A stretch of DNA of 64,000 nt from a virus: positions 62,001 to 126,000 of the IMG/VR virus record IMGVR_UViG_3300018018_000001; one strand, written 5' to 3'. The notes beneath the pieces are model-generated. The model was not told the origin of the DNA, searched no databases, and saw only the letters and a program-made list of their open reading frames with translations. Shown here in pieces: positions 35,217 to 43,701 of the stretch (the stretch's first letter is position 1; the number at the start of each line of letters is the position of its first letter). A program made the position numbers and the translations under genes.

Positions 35217-37415
35217 CTATTTATGGGTTTTGTTTTTCTCTATTAATCCTGCTTGAATTAAAATTATGGTCCCCACCTTGCTCATTTTATCACGTGGAAA
35301 GTATTGAGAGATAAATTTCATTGTAGATCCTTTATCTTTCATTATGTCAAATCCTGCCAGGTTAGCTTTTGCCCAAACCTCATTAACCTCTTTGGCCAAT
35401 ATCATCCTCTCTCTGGCCCATTTCCAAGCTTTTTGGATCTTGGTTGCCGATTTGTTTATCAACTCATGGGAATATTCTTCCAAGAGAAGTGTTTCAAAAT
35501 TTGCAACAGTTGGATCTGAATTGTCTTCAAAGGTGTTGAGGGCTGTATTCTTTAATGCTATCATGGGAATAGAACCAGAAGCTGCCCAATGAATTTTTTC
35601 TATTTCCTCAGGTTTACAGTTATGGACTATACCGGCAGTTGTAACAAAATTATGTGTATCTTCAACATCTATGCAGTATAGTGATTTTTCTTTTTTAGGA
35701 AGAGTGGATTCAGTAACAATGGCTATATCTAATCCAGGTATTCCAAGACCAATATCATATACTTTGGGATTATATTTAGGAGCATCTTTTGTTACTTTTC
35801 TTCTCATGCAGGGAATGATATATGAACCTATTTTTTTCATTAATTCTCTTGTTCCATCTGCATTGAAAATGATAACATTTTGGGTAGTTATACTGCAACC
35901 ATTAATTCCATAATCAGATAATTTCTTTATCAAAAATTCAATTTCATCCTTGGAAAATCCCATTGTTGCTAATGTTGCGATTCTCCCCCCTGATAAACTT
36001 CCGTCATCCATGTACCAAATTGCTAACATTAAACTGGTTAATTCAATGTCTTTCGGAACCATTTTTTTACCATTTGGATACCATTTTTCTCTTAATTGAG
36101 AACACCATATGCAAGATTCTGTACTTACTTGCCATGAATTATTTGCTAGGCTTTCTCTATATTTTTGCATATCTAACTCAAATTCCGATTGAACAAATTC
36201 ATCTAATAATTTAGATTTAAGTTTGGAATAAAGAATATCAGTTTGAGAGAAACGTAATCTTCTTTCTCCTTTGGATATGGAAGCATCCCCAAGTAAGGTT
36301 CCAATAACAATTTCCATCTGTTTTTTATTAGGAGCTAATTCTCCGGTATAGACTACTCTATTGCTTAATTCACCAGCGGGAATTTCTCCTTCTGGAGTAA
36401 TCCATTTATGGTCAACAGTTGAATTAACTCCTCTATAACCCAAAGAAGTTTTAACAGAATTTTTTAATCTGACACGGCACATCTCTCTACCTTCAAGTTT
36501 TGATTTGTGCCAACCATTTACAAATCTCCACCCTAAAGATCCATCATTTAATAAAGTTGCAACCTCTATTCTTAACTTATTTTGAACAATTACACCTAGT
36601 TTTATCCATCCATTTCTTGTCAAAACTGAGGTTCTATAATCTAAACACTTATACATCCTCCAGGATGCTCCCCCGATATAAGCATATATTACCATACCTT
36701 CAGTGAAAAGTCCATCAATATTTTTTATGGACATAGATTCTCTGAAATTATTATACATTGTGGTCAGGACTTCACTTGAGAGTATGGCCTTTCCGTAAGA
36801 TCCCCCTACAGGTAATTTTGTACCACTAACCAAATTAAGCATATTTGGAGGATTAACTTCGGCATCCCATATCTTTACCCCGAATAGGAAATTAACATCC
36901 AGAGGAACAGAATACTGGATTGTTATCTGATTTCTGAAACCAAATAACTCAAAGGAAAGATTGTATTCTGGGTTTGACAGGATTAACCGCATGATCCAGG
37001 AATTTTCTTGTAGACACTCAACCCACATTTGCTTAAATGGGTTGAATTGTGAATCTTGAATAACAGGGGTTAGTCTTGTTTTGTAGGTTATGTATTTTTT
37101 ATTTTGATACCAATAGGCATATGCCAAAACATTGGTTCCATCCAGTTTGTCCCATATCCTTATCTCATGAATATCAGGCCATTGGTAAGTCCCATTTTTG
37201 TCAAAGGGATAGTGAAGCTTTGGGGTTCCATAAATGACTTGTTCACATGCTTCACCATTCACTCTAAAGATTACTAAGGCCCCATATCTGTGATCTCCCC
37301 GGTTACAAAGATATCCATAAAGCCGATTGGGGGAATTAAAGGTATCCTCTACCTCAAATTCCTTCAAGTCTTTGGGGTTATCCAGGCCAAGTAATTCAAG
37401 AGCACGATTAATCAT
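35217..37415 (-). CDS. RNA ligase, interrupted by an intein
   Basis: A nucleotidyltransferase-type RNA ligase split by an intein (residues 257-599). Motif I is IWDKLDGTN (candidate lysine K90), then YKTRL, a motif III-like FELFGF, motif IV LFTEGMV, and motif V after splicing WRMYK|CK. Spliced length is about 389 residues. The intein falls inside motif V between K256 and the second lysine. It may repair host nuclease damage to RNA such as tRNA. The upstream gene at 37419 may be a partner. Confidence 0.88.
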   Translation of the reverse strand: MINRALELLGLDNPKDLKEFEVEDTFNSPNRLYGYLCNRGDHRYGALVIFRVNGEACEQVIYGTPKLHYPFDKNGTYQWPDIHEIRIWDKLDGTNVLAYAYWYQNKKYITYKTRLTPVIQDSQFNPFKQMWVECLQENSWIMRLILSNPEYNLSFELFGFRNQITIQYSVPLDVNFLFGVKIWDAEVNPPNMLNLVSGTKLPVGGSYGKAILSSEVLTTMYNNFRESMSIKNIDGLFTEGMVIYAYIGGASWRMYKCLDYRTSVLTRNGWIKLGVIVQNKLRIEVATLLNDGSLGWRFVNGWHKSKLEGREMCRVRLKNSVKTSLGYRGVNSTVDHKWITPEGEIPAGELSNRVVYTGELAPNKKQMEIVIGTLLGDASISKGERRLRFSQTDILYSKLKSKLLDEFVQSEFELDMQKYRESLANNSWQVSTESCIWCSQLREKWYPNGKKMVPKDIELTSLMLAIWYMDDGSLSGGRIATLATMGFSKDEIEFLIKKLSDYGINGCSITTQNVIIFNADGTRELMKKIGSYIIPCMRRKVTKDAPKYNPKVYDIGLGIPGLDIAIVTESTLPKKEKSLYCIDVEDTHNFVTTAGIVHNCKPEEIEKIHWAASGSIPMIALKNTALNTFEDNSDPTVANFETLLLEEYSHELINKSATKIQKAWKWARERMILAKEVNEVWAKANLAGFDIMKDKGSTMKFISQYFPRDKMSKVGTIILIQAGLIEKNKTHK
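35619..36647 (-). mobile_element. Intein in the RNA ligase (LAGLIDADG type)
   Basis: A 343-residue intein, Cys257 (CLDYRTSVLTRNGW) to Asn599 with +1 Cys. Block B is STVDHKWIT. The two LAGLIDADG-like helices are IVIGTLLGDAS and LAIWYMDDGS. The C-terminus is IVHN|C, the only one of the four inteins with the normal His-Asn ending. Fully open. Confidence 0.93.
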
Positions 37416-37418
37416 TTG

Positions 37419-37871
37419 TTATTCCTCAAATATTGATTTGAAAACTTTCTTTATTAATTCAGCAAAATATTCTTCTGCTACTTTCCAAGTTTCTTTTCTG
37501 GTTTCCCTTGTGTATTCAAATTCCCTAACCTCAGGCCAAAATATTTCATTCTGTCCTTTCTTTTCAAAAATCTTAATTCTTGGACCATAATATCCTTGTG
37601 ATCCACGTGCTACCCAAGTCATATGGCCTTTACTGTATGCCATTAGGTAATGCTCTGTTTCGTGAATAATCTGTAAGGGAACACCAAAATCAACTCCACC
37701 TGTTGTAAAGACAGGTTTTCCCTTATCATCGTCAAATCTGGTCATTGGTAATGGTTGACTAAACATTCTTACCTCATTAATACGGGAGCCAGGGTGTCTA
37801 AACCTCCCATAGTCTGGAATCTTGGGAATTCCCCGCACCAGAAAAGAGGTAATTCCCCGGCTCCTAACCAT
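37419..37871 (-). CDS. Hypothetical protein, 150 aa
   Basis: A basic protein starting MVRSRGITSFLVRG, with HETEHYLMAYSKGHMTWVARG and a Tyr/Gly-rich segment. I do not recognise it. The first 36 bases upstream have no clear ribosome-binding site. It lies four bases before the RNA ligase gene and after an early-type promoter. Confidence 0.65.
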   Translation of the reverse strand: MVRSRGITSFLVRGIPKIPDYGRFRHPGSRINEVRMFSQPLPMTRFDDDKGKPVFTTGGVDFGVPLQIIHETEHYLMAYSKGHMTWVARGSQGYYGPRIKIFEKKGQNEIFWPEVREFEYTRETRKETWKVAEEYFAELIKKVFKSIFEE

Positions 37872-37950
37872 TAAAAGTGGGGAGCAGGATCTTGATAAAG
37901 GGATTTCAGCAAAAACTGAGTATTCTTTACTCTAAGATCCCCATCCCCTT

Positions 37951-37990
37951 GTAATAGTCTCTTCGGCAAATCTTCAGAAATAGTTTAGCT
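37951..37990 (-). promoter_or_regulatory. Early-type promoter motif, - strand
   Basis: Reads AGCTAAACTATTTCTGAAG followed by TTGCCGAAGAGACTATTAC. It is closest to the copy at 56931 (CTAAACTATTTCTA ... TTGCCGAAGAGATATATA). It overlaps the stop of the outer-membrane spanin gene and points to the 37871 gene and RNA ligase, so those genes can have their own unit. Confidence 0.65.
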
Positions 37991-38264
37991 ACTTTTTAAC
38001 AGCATCCAAAGAATTTTTATAGCAGGAGATTGTACCCTCTAACTCCTTGGAATATTTGACGATAGCATTCATATTGTCCAGGACTTGGTTGAAATTGTCC
38101 GGGTGAGCTATCGTTTTGTTCATGTCCAATGGTTTGGGTGTCGGTTTCAATGGGACTGGGCATTGGGGGATTGGACATTGCACTTGGCTTATTTTTGGGC
38201 TGCAACTCGCTAGAATTAAACCACAAAATAACGTCATTGTAAATACCCTTAGCTTCCTTTTCAT
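37989..38264 (-). CDS. Outer-membrane lipoprotein spanin (Rz1-like)
   Basis: ATG 38264 follows GGAGG. The 91-residue product has a signal peptide ending in a lipobox (FCGLILASC), then a Pro-rich stretch (CPIPQCPVPLKPTPKP). Its start lies inside the i-spanin gene in another frame and its stop lies beyond it, the classical Rz/Rz1 overlap. With the i-spanin it would fuse inner and outer membranes at the end of lysis. A Gram-negative host is implied. Confidence 0.8.
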   Translation of the reverse strand: MKRKLRVFTMTLFCGLILASCSPKISQVQCPIPQCPVPLKPTPKPLDMNKTIAHPDNFNQVLDNMNAIVKYSKELEGTISCYKNSLDAVKK

Positions 38265-38748
38265 AATCATATCCTCCAAAGTAGTAAGTTTCTGGCACTG
38301 GTGGGCCAGTTATTGTCCCTGTCTCAGGGGCAGGGGTTGTTTCTACAGGCTTATTTCCCTCTTGGGTAGGGGGTGTAGCCACTCCAGGGGTAGATATGAT
38401 TCCAGGGGCTGCTGGAGGCGTTGGCTTAACCACTACTCCAGGAACAGGCTTAGCACAAGTCTTTTTCAAGGCATCAATCCTATTTTGAAGATCTTGGGCC
38501 TTTTTCTCAATATCCTGAAGGTTTTGAATCTGAATCAACAAGGCATCCCGATTTTGGGTCAATTCCTGATTGACTTTCTTTTGAGCTTCCAGGCTACTTG
38601 TTAGGGTAAGTACCTGATTTTGTAACTTTACTATATCCCCTTTCTCATAAAGATGAAGGGCTCCTAAATACCCACTGGCTGCCAAGAGAAGAACAATAAT
38701 AATGTTCTTAGGATTTTTCAAAATATTGAGTATCATTGTCATCCACAT
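38017..38748 (-). CDS. Inner-membrane spanin-like protein (Rz-like)
   Basis: An N-terminal transmembrane helix (NIIIVLLLAASGYLGALHL) is followed by a coiled coil (VKLQNQVLTLTSSLEAQKKV onward to about residue 92) and a long Pro-rich C-terminal part. The gene overlaps the Rz1-like lipoprotein in another reading frame. Length is longer than typical Rz. It sits in the - strand block, away from the + strand endolysin. Confidence 0.78.
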   Translation of the reverse strand: MWMTMILNILKNPKNIIIVLLLAASGYLGALHLYEKGDIVKLQNQVLTLTSSLEAQKKVNQELTQNRDALLIQIQNLQDIEKKAQDLQNRIDALKKTCAKPVPGVVVKPTPPAAPGIISTPGVATPPTQEGNKPVETTPAPETGTITGPPVPETYYFGGYDYEKEAKGIYNDVILWFNSSELQPKNKPSAMSNPPMPSPIETDTQTIGHEQNDSSPGQFQPSPGQYECYRQIFQGVRGYNLLL

Positions 38749-38769
38749 ATCTTTTCTCCTTTACAATTA

Positions 38770-38799
38770 TGTAAGAAAAATTACCTATTTTTTCTTACA
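38770..38799. promoter_or_regulatory. Perfect inverted repeat between the GT4-GT9 gene and the spanin genes
   Basis: An 11-bp perfect inverted repeat, TGTAAGAAAAA (38770-38780) and TTTTTCTTACA (38789-38799), with an 8-base loop. It lies in the only gap between the glycan operon and the spanin genes. It could be an operator, terminator or RNA-processing hairpin. The stem is AT-rich but has a T-run on one arm. Confidence 0.6.
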
Positions 38800-38801
38800 A
38801 T

Positions 38802-41051
38802 TTATTTTGGTGATTCTGTTTTCACTATATCTTTTTGAAGAAATCTGAGTAATTCTCCCTGAAATTTTTCTACTGTGGGGAGATTAAGGCATCGGGGTTC
38901 ATGAAGTAAGCAAGTTTCCCACCACCCCTCCCCCACTACGGCATTCCAGAAACAAGGATCACAGGCCCCTGTGTGAAGAAGAATATCATTGGAATTCTTG
39001 TAGAAGAACAACTCTGGAGGAGTGCATGTTTGCCATACCATTGATGGGGTTCCTACAGAGTGAGCAAGATGATAAAGAAATCCCTCTAATCCAAAATATA
39101 AGCTGGCTCTTTTGAGCACATTGGCCGAATCCATAATGCTCAATCCTCTGAAATCAAGGTCTACATCCTTAATCAAATCATCATCTTTTGGTCCCAATTG
39201 GGCTATGGGATAAACCCCTTTGGCTATTCTTAAAATTTCACTTAGTTCTTCATCTTTGATGCATTTCAAGTTTCCTACTGTTCCTACATTATTATGGACT
39301 ACAATAAACTTTTCGGGTAAGGTATCCACGCCATTTGGCAGTTTAGTAGATTTATAATCTATATCAAAGGATAAATCTTTGATACTTGCATACTTTTCCA
39401 ATCCACAACTCTTTAACATCAAGTCAATTACGTGCATTCCAAGTTGTTTCAATCGGCAATTGGAAAAGGCCCACCCATTGTAAAATTCAATATACTTATT
39501 GGCAAATTCATTATTCTCTTCTCCATAGACTCTACTGACATATCGAACATCATAAAGAGTATCGAAAGTATGCAAAAGAGATTTCAGGACAGTGTTGTAA
39601 TGGACTCCTTTTTCCAGAGTAACATAGTCTACTAATCCAGGTTGAGTTAATAGAATCTCATCCCCCTTTTCAATGATCGCCACAACCCATGCTTTGGGAT
39701 GCTTTCTCCGGATTCCCTTTAATACAGGGATAAGCTGAAGAGTATCACCATACCCACCTAATTTGATTACCCCGATATACTTTCTTCCTTTCAATAATTT
39801 CTTGGCTTCTAAAGCCATGGTCCTAAGAGGTACATTTATTGGGGCAAAGAAATAGGGTCTAACAGGTTCCAGTTTAACTTTGGATAAATTATCTACCTCT
39901 TCTTTCAATTTCTCATAAGAGGCTTCCCAAGAATATTTCTGGACCCACTCATAAGCCGTATCTGTTATTTTCTTGGCCCTTTTCCCCTCTTTGTATTTCC
40001 AATCATCATACAAATCATTCAGAGTATTTACTATTTTTTGCTCAGAAGGGATAGCCATTTTCTGTCCTTGATCCCCTGTTATCCAAGCGGCTACATCAAT
40101 CAAACAACCTCTACCCTCAGACAAAATTTCTGTTCCTGAGGTATAATCGGTTCCTATTGCTACTATCTTTGCAGCCATGGCTTCCAGGTAGGGTAATCCT
40201 AATCCCTCACAAGAGCTATTCAGAAGAAGGGCATGAGATTGAGCATAGATTTTGGCCAATATATCATCCTTTAGAATTTTTCCTGTTCCTGAAGCATCTA
40301 CTAAGTTAATCTTTAATCTCAGGCCGGGGTAATGGGGGATTATATCCAGAAGATCATACCCCTCAGGATCACGGGCTGCGGTGACTAAATACAAAACTGT
40401 ATCATCCTTTTTCTGTGAAAATTTGTGAAATGCCTCAAGGCTTAGGGGTATCTGCTTTCTTACACAATTTTTGGATACTACCAGGACCGTAAACTTATTG
40501 GATTTTGTTTGTTCTTTTACAGCCTTGTCAAATAGATCCAAATCAACCCCATGATATATGACTTTAATATTTCCATTATCAGCATTAACTTTGGAAGGGT
40601 AATCTTTTAGAACTCTAGCTCCCCAGTAAGAAGTAGTTACAACTTTATCAAAAGAATCAAGAATTTCACAGTAAGCAAGACTCAAGGGAGAGGAATCTAT
40701 GTTAATATATCCTAAAACTTTCATTCTCTTATCCCTGTGGTCCCTTGATAGGTTATATTCATTCTTTATGGAGGGTAGGATTCCGAAATGCCAAAGATCT
40801 CCATGACAGAATAAAATATCAGGGGCTATCCTTAGAATATGGCCAGTAAGGGCATCCCTGTCTAATCGGCTACCTATTGGGTGAGTTACATAGGGTAATT
40901 TTATATCAGTTTGTTTATAATTGTATCCAGTACACTCCACATGATACCCATCCCTATGAAATCTGTTAGCCAATTCCCGACAAGTTTTTCCCATTCCCGA
41001 ATAGCTTTGAGGGGAATCAGTCACGAAAAGAATTTTAGCTTTTTTATCCAT
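38802..41051 (-). CDS. Two-domain glycosyltransferase (GT4-like fused to GT9-like)
   Basis: The first half (to about residue 400) is GT4-like: SYSGMGKTCRELANRF, VIYHGVDLDLF, then SSCEGLGLPYLEAMAAK with the E-x7-E pattern. The second half, from about residue 425, begins IGVIKLGGYGDTLQLIP and ends with a GT9-like (heptosyltransferase) segment (LYFGLEGFLYHLAHSVGTPS). Such a fusion could add two different sugars to one chain. It is the last gene of the cluster. It overlaps the next gene by one base. Confidence 0.82.
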   Translation of the reverse strand: MDKKAKILFVTDSPQSYSGMGKTCRELANRFHRDGYHVECTGYNYKQTDIKLPYVTHPIGSRLDRDALTGHILRIAPDILFCHGDLWHFGILPSIKNEYNLSRDHRDKRMKVLGYINIDSSPLSLAYCEILDSFDKVVTTSYWGARVLKDYPSKVNADNGNIKVIYHGVDLDLFDKAVKEQTKSNKFTVLVVSKNCVRKQIPLSLEAFHKFSQKKDDTVLYLVTAARDPEGYDLLDIIPHYPGLRLKINLVDASGTGKILKDDILAKIYAQSHALLLNSSCEGLGLPYLEAMAAKIVAIGTDYTSGTEILSEGRGCLIDVAAWITGDQGQKMAIPSEQKIVNTLNDLYDDWKYKEGKRAKKITDTAYEWVQKYSWEASYEKLKEEVDNLSKVKLEPVRPYFFAPINVPLRTMALEAKKLLKGRKYIGVIKLGGYGDTLQLIPVLKGIRRKHPKAWVVAIIEKGDEILLTQPGLVDYVTLEKGVHYNTVLKSLLHTFDTLYDVRYVSRVYGEENNEFANKYIEFYNGWAFSNCRLKQLGMHVIDLMLKSCGLEKYASIKDLSFDIDYKSTKLPNGVDTLPEKFIVVHNNVGTVGNLKCIKDEELSEILRIAKGVYPIAQLGPKDDDLIKDVDLDFRGLSIMDSANVLKRASLYFGLEGFLYHLAHSVGTPSMVWQTCTPPELFFYKNSNDILLHTGACDPCFWNAVVGEGWWETCLLHEPRCLNLPTVEKFQGELLRFLQKDIVKTESPK

Positions 41052-41590
41052 TATTTTACTCCTTTCAAATTTAAAGAAAACGAAATTTGATTTCCTTGAT
41101 TATCTGGTAGCCACCCCCCTGAAACATCCATTCCTTTTCCAGTGGAACTTTCTACCCAAGGTTTAAATCTTTCAACATTTTTAAGTCCAGCCTCTTCCAT
41201 AAGATTAAATAGAGAAAGGCTTGTATATCCCCATTTGTGGATATCCCAAATATTGACTTGCCAGCCATACATGATTTTAATCCAATCATTTTTCAATATT
41301 GGGTCTATTGCATCATTAACCATCCTGGATACAGTTTCAATATCCGGGACCGCTAACCACAAAGTACCTCCATCTTTAAGCATTTTTACCCACCTGAATA
41401 CTAATTCTTCTCCTATATCCCTGGAAAAATGTTCAAGAAGGTGACTGGAATAGATTTCTTCACATGATCCCTCAGGCATTATGAAATCAATTGCATTTGA
41501 GCAAATATCAGGTTTTAAGCTTGGATCTATATCTACTAAAGTCCAATCGGGTCCGGGTCGATGGGTTGATGATCCTAAACTGATTTTCAT
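41051..41590 (-). CDS. SAM-dependent methyltransferase, 179 aa
   Basis: Methyltransferase of the class found with sugar biosynthesis genes: DWTLVDIDPSLKPDI, then SCEEIYSSHLLEHFSRD and GGTLWLAVPD. The S-H-L-L-E-H and G-G-x-L-W-x-A-V-P-D patterns are typical. The substrate may be a sugar or glycan. Part of the cluster from 38802 to 49030. Confidence 0.78.
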   Translation of the reverse strand: MKISLGSSTHRPGPDWTLVDIDPSLKPDICSNAIDFIMPEGSCEEIYSSHLLEHFSRDIGEELVFRWVKMLKDGGTLWLAVPDIETVSRMVNDAIDPILKNDWIKIMYGWQVNIWDIHKWGYTSLSLFNLMEEAGLKNVERFKPWVESSTGKGMDVSGGWLPDNQGNQISFSLNLKGVK

Positions 41591-41601
41591 ACTATTTCCT
41601 T

Positions 41602-42210
41602 TTATTTTAATACAGTATAACAGACAAGTGATTTTTCAAATGATATAACATCCATTTTGGTGGCTATTTCATTTTTGATATACTTAGTTATTAAATGCCA
41701 AGGTTCATTATCACTTAGGGAATAGATAAAGTCATGCCAAGCTATTATTTTAGGGGGTGGGGCATTACTTTTTTTTAATCCCTCTAACGCTAACTCTGAG
41801 TCTGCTTTTGCCCCATTATAGGTATGATCACCATCTATGTATACCATAGCAAGATTGGTAAATGTTTCATAATTTAAGGTTTTAGAATCACATTGGATCA
41901 TTGACACATTTCTTGCATTTTTACACCATTTGCCTCTTTCAGTTCCGGGCCAATCTATTCTTTGATCCTTATGCATTACGACAGGATCAGGGCAATCAAC
42001 AGTGTATATATGTTTGTTAGGATTATACTTAGCTAATAGACAAGTTGTATGACCAAATTGTGTTCCAATTTCTAATATGTTTCCACTTATCTGTTTGGAT
42101 AGCCATATAAGTACTTTAACATCAATAAGAGGGGTGCTTGTATGTACCTCTTTAAGTAGTTCTACGTCAGAATTTAAAATTTCTTCTGGGTAAGGGTGTA
42201 TAAGTAGCAT
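41602..42210 (-). CDS. SAM-dependent methyltransferase (cephalosporin-hydroxylase-like), 202 aa
   Basis: Motif I is NILEIGTQFGHTTCLLA, followed by IYTVDCPDP, then MVYIDGDHTYNGAKADSELA, the pattern of Methyltransf_24 and cephalosporin hydroxylase-like proteins common in carbohydrate clusters. It ends IIAWHDFIYS. Operon member; it could methylate a sugar or lipid-linked glycan. Confidence 0.78.
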   Translation of the reverse strand: MLLIHPYPEEILNSDVELLKEVHTSTPLIDVKVLIWLSKQISGNILEIGTQFGHTTCLLAKYNPNKHIYTVDCPDPVVMHKDQRIDWPGTERGKWCKNARNVSMIQCDSKTLNYETFTNLAMVYIDGDHTYNGAKADSELALEGLKKSNAPPPKIIAWHDFIYSLSDNEPWHLITKYIKNEIATKMDVISFEKSLVCYTVLK

Positions 42211-42215
42211 AGTAG

Positions 42216-43004
42216 TTATTCCTCCTCTTTTTCTATACGATGTTTATCTTCAAAAATATCACAAGGATTGCAATATCCTACATCTGGACATAGCATACTT
42301 GTTATTCCTTCTTGTAACCAATCATCAAGTAAATTTCCTTTTATTCCTTTTTTAGACTGGGTATACATAAAGTAATGGCAAAAGTAAATATCACCAAGTG
42401 GAGATACTATATCTTCACCAAATGTAAAGCATTTGGCAGCAGGTTGTTTTTCATTATTACACCTATAAACCAGATGATGAGGATTAAATGAACCATCTGG
42501 TCGATATCCTATTCTTGGTAAGAAGCTATTACCAAAGTATTCAAATTCTTCCTTATCTGTTATAGGATCTACTAAAGCTGAATAGTGAGTTCCAACACTC
42601 TTAAATTTGGATCTTAGTAAAGATATTTTTTCACAATGTTCTTTAAATCCAATTTGGGTAGAATGATATGATAATTGGAATCGTTGAATGCTGTTTGGAT
42701 TCAGTTTCATTAAGGTATTCACCCCCTGATCTGAGGTATTGGAAGCTATGTCAATCTCTTTAAATTTGCTATAATCAATACTATTGACAATCTCAACAAA
42801 CCCCTCATGTAGAGTAGGTTGACCTCCTGTAATAACTAATTTGTCAACCCCGGATAGCTTATTTATGGCGGTTATCCAATCCTTAGCATCTCTTCTAGGA
42901 TAGTTACGTTTATATCCTTTATTAAACTTATTAATACAATAAGAACAATTAAAATTGCAGTCCAAAACCAGAAATAAATGACAGACACTTGATGGAAATT
43001 TCAT
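42216..43004 (-). CDS. Radical SAM enzyme
   Basis: The 4Fe-4S cluster motif is CNFNCSYC (Cys 16, 20, 23), followed by a VDKLVITGGQPTLH stretch that is the typical GGEP-like SAM-binding loop. A C-terminal Cys group (CFTFGEDIVSPLGDIYFCHY, then CPDVGYCNPC) resembles a SPASM-type auxiliary iron-sulfur site. It could modify a peptide or sugar. It overlaps the gene upstream at 43001 by four bases. Uncommon in phages. Confidence 0.85.
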   Translation of the reverse strand: MKFPSSVCHLFLVLDCNFNCSYCINKFNKGYKRNYPRRDAKDWITAINKLSGVDKLVITGGQPTLHEGFVEIVNSIDYSKFKEIDIASNTSDQGVNTLMKLNPNSIQRFQLSYHSTQIGFKEHCEKISLLRSKFKSVGTHYSALVDPITDKEEFEYFGNSFLPRIGYRPDGSFNPHHLVYRCNNEKQPAAKCFTFGEDIVSPLGDIYFCHYFMYTQSKKGIKGNLLDDWLQEGITSMLCPDVGYCNPCDIFEDKHRIEKEEE

Positions 43005-43675
43005 TTAGAATCTCCTTGTTTTTTCTTGATTATCATAAAATTCCTAAGGGACTTGGTAACACTGTAGGAATCTATATCACTTATTAGGTTTCTTCCAATT
43101 ACTTCGTCAATATCTTTAGCAACATGAGGGAAATCAACATAATTGTAGTCATGAATAGTCATAAATTTTAAAGTGACGGGCCAAAATCTAAGGATGTCTT
43201 TTTTTGCTTGAGACTCCCCATGAGCACCATCTATATGAATCCAATCATATGTTCTTTGAAATACTGGGCTGTTAGTTTGTCCCTCAGGCATAGTATCTAA
43301 ATTAAAAATGGACCATAGTATATTATCTAAATGAGGAAATTTACTGGAGTGAAGATTTTTGAAGCTATTTATAAGCCTTCTGGCTATATCATTTGAGTTT
43401 TCAATATAGGATTCATTATCTATACCTATATACTCCTTTAACCTGTGAGATCCTAACATAATGGCGCAAGCCGACATTCCTTTGTATACTCCTATTTCTA
43501 ATACAGATTCAGGATTAATCATATAAGCAATGTTGTAATAAGCTTCATATTCTATGTCAATAGTCTCACTAGTAATTGACAAACCCATTCCCTTATGAAT
43601 AATCTTAAATTTTTCTACTTCTGCAGAAAGAATTTCAAAGGATGCTTCTTTCAATAAATCATTGATAATAGCCAT
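43001..43675 (-). CDS. SAM-dependent methyltransferase (Methyltransf_24-like), 224 aa
   Basis: Motif I is SVLEIGVYKGMSACAIML, followed by EYIGIDNESY and YDWIHIDGAHGESQAKKDI, and later MTIHDYNY. It is a close functional cousin of the 41602 gene and probably carries out a similar O-methyl transfer. It overlaps the radical SAM gene by four bases. Confidence 0.78.
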   Translation of the reverse strand: MAIINDLLKEASFEILSAEVEKFKIIHKGMGLSITSETIDIEYEAYYNIAYMINPESVLEIGVYKGMSACAIMLGSHRLKEYIGIDNESYIENSNDIARRLINSFKNLHSSKFPHLDNILWSIFNLDTMPEGQTNSPVFQRTYDWIHIDGAHGESQAKKDILRFWPVTLKFMTIHDYNYVDFPHVAKDIDEVIGRNLISDIDSYSVTKSLRNFMIIKKKQGDSK

Positions 43676-43701
43676 ATAAGTTCTCCATAAGTTTTAAAAT
43701 G

